Shown here in pieces: positions 59,249 through 64,000 of a DNA stretch of 64,000 nt. The notes under the pieces were generated by a model. It made no database searches. It was not told where the DNA came from and saw only the letters and a program-made list of their open reading frames with translations. The DNA comes from Leptospira ognonensis (lineage in GTDB: Bacteria > Spirochaetota > Leptospiria > Leptospirales > Leptospiraceae). Position 1 is the first letter of the stretch; each line of letters opens with the position of its first letter. The stretch lies in assembly GCF_004770745.1 (NCBI RefSeq), contig NZ_RQGD01000010.1, positions 1-64,000 of the forward strand, given 5' to 3'. The position numbers and the translations under genes are program-made.

Positions 59249-59482
59249 TTACCCCTTTTTTAGTGCGAGATAACCAGATGCTACAAGCCCAATTAGACTT
59301 GCAGGGGTTAGCTGGATCTCGACCTTAACTATGTAAAGCTCCAAAGAGGCAGGTGTGGTAAACAAGAACTTGGAGAGGTAAGTCATGCCAAGAAGTCGAT
59401 CTAAAACGACTCCTGCCACAGCTCCCGCCATCAGTCCCAAAAAAAGCACCAAAAGAAGGTTCCCAATCTGGGTTTTGTTCAT
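59249..59482 (-). CDS. DUF4321 small membrane protein
   Basis: A 77-residue protein with two membrane helices, one near each end, separated by an amphipathic beta-like region. The pattern with LLLVLFLGLMAGAVAG near the start and TPASLIGLVASGYLALKK at the end fits DUF4321, a family of unknown function. ATG at 59482 has AAAGGTG upstream. It lies three bases before rpsB, so it leads the superoperon. Confidence 0.7.
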   Translation of the reverse strand: MNKTQIGNLLLVLFLGLMAGAVAGVVLDRLLGMTYLSKFLFTTPASLELYIVKVEIQLTPASLIGLVASGYLALKKG

Positions 59483-59512
59483 CAAACAAGCACCTTTGCT
59501 AAGCTTCCAGAC

Positions 59513-59541
59513 CAGAATTTTGGTTTTGGGCGGCTTGTCAA
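59513..59541 (-). promoter_or_regulatory. putative promoter of the rpsB superoperon
   Basis: On the minus strand a perfect TTGACA (59541-59536) is followed after 16-17 bases by AATTCT/ATTCTG (near 59519-59513). The ATG of the first gene is at 59482. The -10 is weak. Confidence 0.35.
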
Positions 59542-59578
59542 GGGGAATGGGGGGCCTGTTCCGGCTCTACGCTCCAAT

Positions 59579-59596
59579 CTTTCGCTAGGGCGAAAG
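59579..59596. terminator. hairpin after the AraC-family receptor gene
   Basis: CTTTCGC-TAGG-GCGAAAG is a perfect 7-bp hairpin, extended to 10 bp with a bulge (AATC/GATT). It lies about 70 bases after the minus-strand stop at 59665 and before the rpsB promoter. There is no clear T tract. Confidence 0.4.
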
Positions 59597-59664
59597 GATT
59601 TCCGCTTCGATCCGGGGCGGACTGAATTCGATAAAGACCTATACCATCAAATCTTCCTTGCATC

Positions 59665-61254
59665 CTAAAGAGTCACTTGCGAATCGGGTTTGCCTTTTCT
59701 AAATTCAATCGGAGTCATTCCCATGGTCTTTTTGAATTCATGATTAAACGCAGACTTGGAGCCGAAACCTGTTGCGAAAGCAATCGAAAGGATCGACATC
59801 TGAGGATTGTTTTGTAAGAGTTCCTTTGCGTCTTGCAATCTATACGAATTTAAATAAGCGCGAAAACTGATTCCAATCTTTGAATTGATCAGCTCGGAAG
59901 TTTGCTGAAGATTTAGTCCAATGGCGAGGGAAGTTTTTTCCAGATCGAGCTTTTCATCCAAATAAGGTTTTGATTGGCGCATCCATTGTTCCAATCGGGT
60001 TAAAGATTCACCGGTGTCCACGAAACCCAGTTTTGATTTCGTATAACGGGAATCTTGCGGCCGGTTTACCGTCAGAAGTCGCTGTAGAATTTCGTTTCTT
60101 TCGCCTGCCAAGGTTTGGTATTTTTGAAGAAGGTTGAATAAAAGAAAGAATAGGTCTAACGGAAATATAAAGACGGATCCGTAGATTACTGGTAAAGAAT
60201 AAGGAATGATTCCGAGATAATAAAAAATGGAACTATAACCTGCGCACATATAAGTGCCCCAACTAAGTAAAAAAAACTGAATTCGTTTCTCCCCTTTTAG
60301 ATAAATCCGTATGCCAGTGATGAGAATCAACGGGATCGATACCATGTAGATGATACTTATAATTCGAGAAAAGATCGTATTTGATTCCGTAAATAAAATA
60401 AAAAAGGAAGAAACAATTCCCACAATTCCAAGAACCATTAGAATCTTATCCGTGAAAGGTGTTCTTGTTTTTGTTTCCAAAAACATTCTAACAAATTGAA
60501 ATGATGCCGCAATCCCAATTGCGAGGAAAAACAAAATGGATCTGCTTTGCCACCAGATCGCGTCCGGCCAAAAACTATGGAATGAATTTCCAAACTGACC
60601 ATTATACCATAAAGTCGTTGTTAGAACATAAACCGTGTAAAAGAAAAATTCATACAGTCGGAAAGCCATTAGATAGAACATGCTTACAATAAACATGACC
60701 GCGCAAAACCCGAGAATGAGCCAGGTGATGGATGTTTCTAAAATGATCTTGTGTAGGAAGGTCTTTTTATCCATGGATCGTATGGGAAAAGACATCATCG
60801 ATTTGGATTTCAGACAGATGTAAAGGAAACCTTCCCCTTTTTCGGAAGGTATCTGGAAACTTGGGTCCAAAGCTTCTGGCAAAGCCCAAAGGGATTTAGG
60901 GAAAGTATCCCCCGTTTGAAAGGACTGGTAGAAATTTCCGTTTTGCGGATAATACAAAATACCGCTGTCCAGTGCTTTCCATTCCAAGGCGATGATTCTT
61001 CCCGACGAAAATGCTGCATCAGAAACGGGAGCCCGTAGCCAAATCACATCCTTTGTGAAATTGAAAGAGAGCGCATCCGCAGATATTTTTTTCCAATCCT
61101 TCTCGGTTTTGATTTTCGCCAAGGACAGGTTATGTGTGGAATCTCTAACATATTCGAATCTATTTGTGATATTCAGTTCATCCTTTTCTGTGTTCGAGCA
61201 GGCTAAAACGGCAGATAATATAAGAGCAAAGGATAAATATCGAACCGATTCCAT
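59665..61254 (-). CDS. 7TM receptor (DISM type) fused to an AraC-family DNA-binding domain
   Basis: A 529-residue membrane-bound regulator. A lipoprotein-like signal (lipobox AVLAC, C19) is followed by an exported beta-rich domain (about 30-170), seven membrane helices (about 175-385) and two helix-turn-helix motifs of AraC type (about 425-525, including LSIAFATGFGSKSAFNHEFKK). The last motif is the second HTH and its FNHEFKKTMGMTPIEFRK tail is typical. An external signal would thus be passed to a membrane-tethered transcription factor. Its target is unknown. The gene stands alone, divergent from the DUF1566 lipoprotein gene. Confidence 0.85.
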   Translation of the reverse strand: MESVRYLSFALILSAVLACSNTEKDELNITNRFEYVRDSTHNLSLAKIKTEKDWKKISADALSFNFTKDVIWLRAPVSDAAFSSGRIIALEWKALDSGILYYPQNGNFYQSFQTGDTFPKSLWALPEALDPSFQIPSEKGEGFLYICLKSKSMMSFPIRSMDKKTFLHKIILETSITWLILGFCAVMFIVSMFYLMAFRLYEFFFYTVYVLTTTLWYNGQFGNSFHSFWPDAIWWQSRSILFFLAIGIAASFQFVRMFLETKTRTPFTDKILMVLGIVGIVSSFFILFTESNTIFSRIISIIYMVSIPLILITGIRIYLKGEKRIQFFLLSWGTYMCAGYSSIFYYLGIIPYSLPVIYGSVFIFPLDLFFLLFNLLQKYQTLAGERNEILQRLLTVNRPQDSRYTKSKLGFVDTGESLTRLEQWMRQSKPYLDEKLDLEKTSLAIGLNLQQTSELINSKIGISFRAYLNSYRLQDAKELLQNNPQMSILSIAFATGFGSKSAFNHEFKKTMGMTPIEFRKGKPDSQVTL

Positions 61255-61365
61255 TGTAAATCAAATTCCGATTTTCTTAAAAAGTTACAAGCTAAATTCC
61301 AAAAATGAGTGCCTAAATATAGATTAGGACGACGAGACTTTCCATATCGGTTATGCTTCTCCTGA

Positions 61366-61878
61366 ATGGAGAAAATTCGAATATATCGTTTTTTGAGTGA
61401 TTTGAAAAATACTAGCTTCGTATTTTTCGTTCTCCTATTTTTTGTTTCCTCCTGCCAACCTCTAAATTTTTCCAATTCTGGAGATTTTAATAGTCCAGAA
61501 TTTTATAAAAGCCAATTGATGGGATGTTTGCTAAAAAGTGTTAGCTGCACTGACAATCAAAATGAAAGTCAAGGTCAAGGTCAAAGTCAAAATGAAAATC
61601 AAAATGAACCGACCGAGAATCAACCAAACAACACGACTGGATCTGCACCAAATATAAATTATTCCGAAGCATTATATCCGCTATTCAGAAATTTTTCAAT
61701 TTCTACTATCACGCCTACTGTGACAGGAACTGTGACGTCCTGTAGCTCAAATCCTGCTTTGCCCTCGGGCCTTTCGCTTCATCCGACATCCTGCACGATC
61801 ACGGGAACACCGACCACCGACCACCCTTCAGTCTGCCACTTCGTATGCCATCACAGCAACAAATCAGTTTGGCTTTGA
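61366..61878 (+). CDS. N-terminal fragment of the broken DUF1566 lipoprotein
   Basis: A 170-residue product of the present frame: signal peptide, lipobox, Gln/Asn-rich repeat and the first part of an Ig-like domain. After the duplication the frame reads 23 residues of unrelated sequence (HPSVCHFVCHHSNKSVWL at its end) and stops. It could still be made and lipidated. Confidence 0.6.
   Translation: MEKIRIYRFLSDLKNTSFVFFVLLFFVSSCQPLNFSNSGDFNSPEFYKSQLMGCLLKSVSCTDNQNESQGQGQSQNENQNEPTENQPNNTTGSAPNINYSEALYPLFRNFSISTITPTVTGTVTSCSSNPALPSGLSLHPTSCTITGTPTTDHPSVCHFVCHHSNKSVWL
61555..61608 (+). repeat. nine tandem 6-bp repeats in the lipoprotein gene
   Basis: Units AATCAA, AATGAA, AGTCAA and GGTCAA run in phase for nine copies and encode the linker NQNESQGQGQSQNENQNE after the signal peptide. 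Copy-number changes would keep the frame and only alter linker length. Confidence 0.85.
61810..61823 (+). repeat. 7-bp tandem duplication (CCGACCA twice)
   Basis: Two adjacent copies of CCGACCA shift the frame of the lipoprotein gene. Removing one copy joins the two frames exactly at a conserved Ig-domain motif. It could reverse by slipped-strand replication. Confidence 0.85.
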
Positions 61879-61909
61879 GACAAAGAGCATAAGTATAGCT
61901 GTCACGAAT

Positions 61910-62887
61910 TTGGTCGTATCTCAAGTGTATATGAGTCTACTTCCAGGAAACTATAATAGCAATCAAAATGTGACTCTTACCAGTGGAACATCAGGAGCGA
62001 CAATTTATTATACTACTGACGGAACAACTCCAAAAACATCTGTTAGCGGTTCGACCTCTATGTATTCCTCGGCAATCAGTGTCACAGTAAGCCAAACCAT
62101 TCACGCGATCGCAGTGAAGTCAGGTTATGCGAATTCTACCGTTGGCTCTGCTACCTACACCATCAATGGAACAGGAGCATATTCGGTAGGTGGGTGGGTG
62201 AGCGGGCTGCAAGGAATGCTGAGCTTACAAAATACCTATAATGATGACTCTCTCACTTTATCTGGCAATGGACCGTTTCATTTCGGTAAACCGCTCGCCA
62301 ATGGCGTGTCGTTTACCGTGACCATCCCTACCACTTCCGGGCAATCTTGTCGGGTGGATGTGGACGATGGAGGGGTGAACAAAGGAGGTACCCTTTCTGG
62401 CAACTATTTGACTGTCTCTGTCGTCTGTGATGGGGATATCATTGCGGCATCCTCAAAAACAAATTATACATCTACAACGGTTTCGGGAGGTTATTTGGTA
62501 ACAGACAATGATACTGGTTTGATCTGGAAAAAATGCGCTCAGGAAATGACCGATCCTAGCTGTACCTTCGTGGGCGGGGGATTGAGCTGGATCAGCCATG
62601 GCATTTCCTGTTACCAATTGAATAATGGAACAGGCTATGGAGGAAGAAAGGACTGGCGTTTACCGACCGTGAACGAACTCGCAAGTCTTATGACCTCAGG
62701 CAATCCGTCCATCAATACCACTTACTTTGGTACTCCTTATGGCGGAGCTTTTTTTAGAGCGGCAACTACAGACGGAGGGAACTCAGTAAATGCATACGGC
62801 TTTGCTACAAGTGGTGGATCCATGTATTCGAATTTGATAAAAAGTGGATTCAACAACCGCTGGACGGATTGTGTTGCCGGACCTTGA
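61910..62887 (+). CDS. C-terminal fragment of the broken DUF1566 lipoprotein
   Basis: The part downstream of the frameshift: a chitobiase-C-like domain, a beta repeat domain (GGWVSGLQGMLSLQNT) and the DUF1566 domain. The first possible start, TTG at 61910, has no ribosome site or signal peptide, so it is unlikely to be made as a separate protein. Confidence 0.5.
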   Translation: MVVSQVYMSLLPGNYNSNQNVTLTSGTSGATIYYTTDGTTPKTSVSGSTSMYSSAISVTVSQTIHAIAVKSGYANSTVGSATYTINGTGAYSVGGWVSGLQGMLSLQNTYNDDSLTLSGNGPFHFGKPLANGVSFTVTIPTTSGQSCRVDVDDGGVNKGGTLSGNYLTVSVVCDGDIIAASSKTNYTSTTVSGGYLVTDNDTGLIWKKCAQEMTDPSCTFVGGGLSWISHGISCYQLNNGTGYGGRKDWRLPTVNELASLMTSGNPSINTTYFGTPYGGAFFRAATTDGGNSVNAYGFATSGGSMYSNLIKSGFNNRWTDCVAGP

Positions 62888-62916
62888 TCGCAAAGCCTAG
62901 AGAGAGATTTTGATTC

Positions 62917-62942
62917 TCAGCCCGATTGTGCAACGAGGCTGA
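62917..62942. terminator. possible terminator between convergent genes
   Basis: TCAGCC (62917-62922) pairs with GGCTGA (62937-62942) around a 14-base loop that contains a further 3-bp pairing. It lies between the ends of the DUF1566 gene and the membrane-protein gene. The T tracts are poor. Confidence 0.25.
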
Positions 62943-62970
62943 AACACTCGATACGAAATGCGAATCAGTT

Positions 62971-63369
62971 CTACCAGAGGTTTCTGATGCGGCAAGCCAC
63001 GTAAGGAGCAATGACTAAAAAAGCCATGCCGAGTGCCAATAGCCTTCCTTTAAATAGATTAAAATCATTGAAGAGCCATTTCCAAGTGAACCCAAAAGCA
63101 AAGCGTCCTACAGAAAGCTCAAATACCATCATGCATACAAACCAAAGGAGGCCAATATAAAACGCATCACCTGCGTTTTGCGGTCCAATCCAAAGAATTG
63201 TAAAATACGAAATGATAAAAATCAAAAACGAACCTGTAAAAACCGCAATTTGGCGGGAGCGTAAATCCCCGACTCTAGGCGTGAGTAACTTCGCCCTTAA
63301 AATCCCATGAACCATCTCTACGAGTGCGATGCAAATCCAAACAGCGAAACCTCTCAGATACATTTCCAT
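62971..63369 (-). CDS. hypothetical polytopic membrane protein
   Basis: A 132-residue protein with four membrane helices (first FAVWICIALVEMVHG, last LLALGMAFLVIAPYVACRI). It may be related to small membrane proteins with DUF-type annotation, but no motif allows naming. It lies about 110 bases after the end of the cyclase gene, on the same strand. Confidence 0.6.
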   Translation of the reverse strand: MEMYLRGFAVWICIALVEMVHGILRAKLLTPRVGDLRSRQIAVFTGSFLIFIISYFTILWIGPQNAGDAFYIGLLWFVCMMVFELSVGRFAFGFTWKWLFNDFNLFKGRLLALGMAFLVIAPYVACRIRNLW

Positions 63370-63482
63370 CTTCTACAAACCTCTGGTTAGAATTTATATC
63401 TTACGTTATGATCAAAAAGTACTACATGTCCTAAAATCACAGCAAATTCGATTTTTGAAACTCTTTTTTCAATTTAGATTGC

Positions 63483-64000
63483 TTAATTGCACATAACCTC
63501 TCGCAGACGATAGTGGCCAGATTTCCCTTTGAGCTTTGCCTGGAACGTCCGTCCATATTGAAACTGCCCGCTCAGATGTTCTTTGACTTCTTCTGAAATC
63601 AAAATATAGGCTTTGGCTTTTTTTGTAGCCGTTTCAATCCGACTCGCCTGATTTACGTTATCTCCAATCGCCGTGACCTGATGTTTTTCGGGGTGTCCTA
63701 TCTCTCCAAGGATCACCTCTCCGAAATGAATGCCAATACCGATTTTAAATTCTTCTCCGAAAAATTGTTGTTTGAGATATTCGTTTAACGTGGACAATTC
63801 ACGCTGCATAGCAATGGCAGTGGTGACTGCATCGTGACAGATTTTTTTCGGATCAGTTTCATTCAAACCGAAGAGACACATCATTCCATCGCCCATAAAC
63901 TTATCAATGTACCCGTGATTCTTAAGAACGGTGTCTCCCACTTTTTTAAAATACCGATTCAAGATATGGACAACATCATAGGCAAGGTTTCTTTCTGAAA
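63483..64000 (-). CDS. class III adenylate cyclase, C-terminal part (gene runs past the window edge)
   Basis: The C-terminal 172 residues of a class III cyclase; the frame is open to the right-hand edge, with SERNLAYDVVHILNRYF before the first internal start-like codon. Metal and substrate motif YIDKFMGDGMMCLFG supplies Lys and Asp, and VTAIGDNVNQASRIE shows Thr at the position that is Asp in animal enzymes, so it is of the class IIIb bacterial type and predicts ATP. The first metal Asp and any sensor domain lie beyond the edge. It is the third cyclase of the window. Confidence 0.85.
   Translation of the reverse strand, partial: SERNLAYDVVHILNRYFKKVGDTVLKNHGYIDKFMGDGMMCLFGLNETDPKKICHDAVTTAIAMQRELSTLNEYLKQQFFGEEFKIGIGIHFGEVILGEIGHPEKHQVTAIGDNVNQASRIETATKKAKAYILISEEVKEHLSGQFQYGRTFQAKLKGKSGHYRLREVMCN

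Larger units (their letters stand above)
61366..62887 (+). pseudogene. multidomain DUF1566 lipoprotein gene broken by a 7-bp tandem duplication
   Basis: The two frames (61366-61878 and the frame open from about 61824 to 62887) form one protein when one copy of CCGACCA at 61810-61823 is removed: TPTT then continues LQSATSYAITATNQFGF, a perfect putative-Ig ending. Restored, the protein has about 504 residues: signal with lipobox VSSC (C30), a Gln/Asn-rich hexamer repeat, an Ig-like domain, a chitobiase-C-like domain (GATIYYTTDGTTPKT), a beta domain, and a DUF1566/Lcl C-terminal domain (LIWKKCAQ... KDWRLPTVNELASL). Such proteins are probably surface-exposed lipoproteins. The second frame has no credible start or ribosome site. 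Confidence 0.8.

Overview
The window is a dense, gene-rich piece of a bacterial chromosome with about 63 protein genes, most probably from a Leptospira-type spirochete. The reasons are several lipoproteins with relaxed spirochete-style lipoboxes, class III adenylate cyclases with GAF or CHASE2 sensors, a 7TM receptor fused to an AraC regulator, a short-form HisG, a short EF-Ts, frequent GTG/TTG starts, and the gene order rpsB-tsf-pyrH-frr-uppS-cdsA-dxr-rseP-proS. The genus is inferred from protein character, not from a database search. No rRNA, tRNA, CRISPR array, insertion sequence or prophage was seen. Only one gene-free stretch exceeds 300 bases (24010-24373).

Layout. 1-3.8 kb (minus strand): a membrane glycosyltransferase that looks truncated, a GT2 glycosyltransferase, a five-haem cytochrome c and a double rhodanese. 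4.0-9.8 kb: a DUF4395 membrane protein, a MetZ-type sulfhydrylase behind a structured leader, a three-gene MacAB-like ABC unit and a cytosolic GH13 alpha-amylase. 9.8-17.7 kb (minus): lolC-lolD-(McsA/McsB-like)-clpC, then a small membrane protein, a TPR protein and MtaB. 17.8-19.8 kb (plus): two membrane proteins of unknown function. 19.8-24 kb (minus): acpP-rnc-nudix-aroB-mscS-lipoprotein, mostly overlapping. 24.4-28.3 kb: a chemoreceptor, a FecR-domain lipoprotein and a tRNA-dihydrouridine synthase. 28.3-36.7 kb (minus): aroA, cmk, rpsA, a TPR membrane protein, hisG, rpmF, plsX and fabG, with an orphan histidine kinase inserted on the plus strand. 36.8-41.5 kb: a large cyclic-nucleotide-binding protein and small hypothetical proteins. 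41.6-50.2 kb: dxs, a CHASE2 cyclase, a lipoprotein, trpA, trpB and a divergent GAF cyclase. 50.2-59.5 kb: the ribosome/UMP/isoprenoid/envelope superoperon. 59.7-64 kb: a membrane-tethered AraC regulator, a frameshifted DUF1566 lipoprotein, a membrane protein and a partial cyclase.

The genes combine translation (rpsB, tsf, frr, rpsA, rpmF, proS), fatty-acid and phospholipid synthesis (acpP, fabG, plsX, cdsA), isoprenoids (dxs, dxr, uppS), lipoprotein export (LolCD-like), aromatic amino acids (aroA, aroB, trpA, trpB) and a cAMP-oriented signalling set (three cyclases and one large cNMP-binding protein).

The most notable points are: a miniature protein fusing an McsA-like zinc finger to remnants of a McsB protein-arginine kinase, just upstream of clpC; a 7-bp tandem duplication that breaks a multidomain lipoprotein gene and could be reversible; a metZ leader with three consecutive hairpins, the last covering the ribosome-binding site; and a five-haem cytochrome translationally coupled to a rhodanese.
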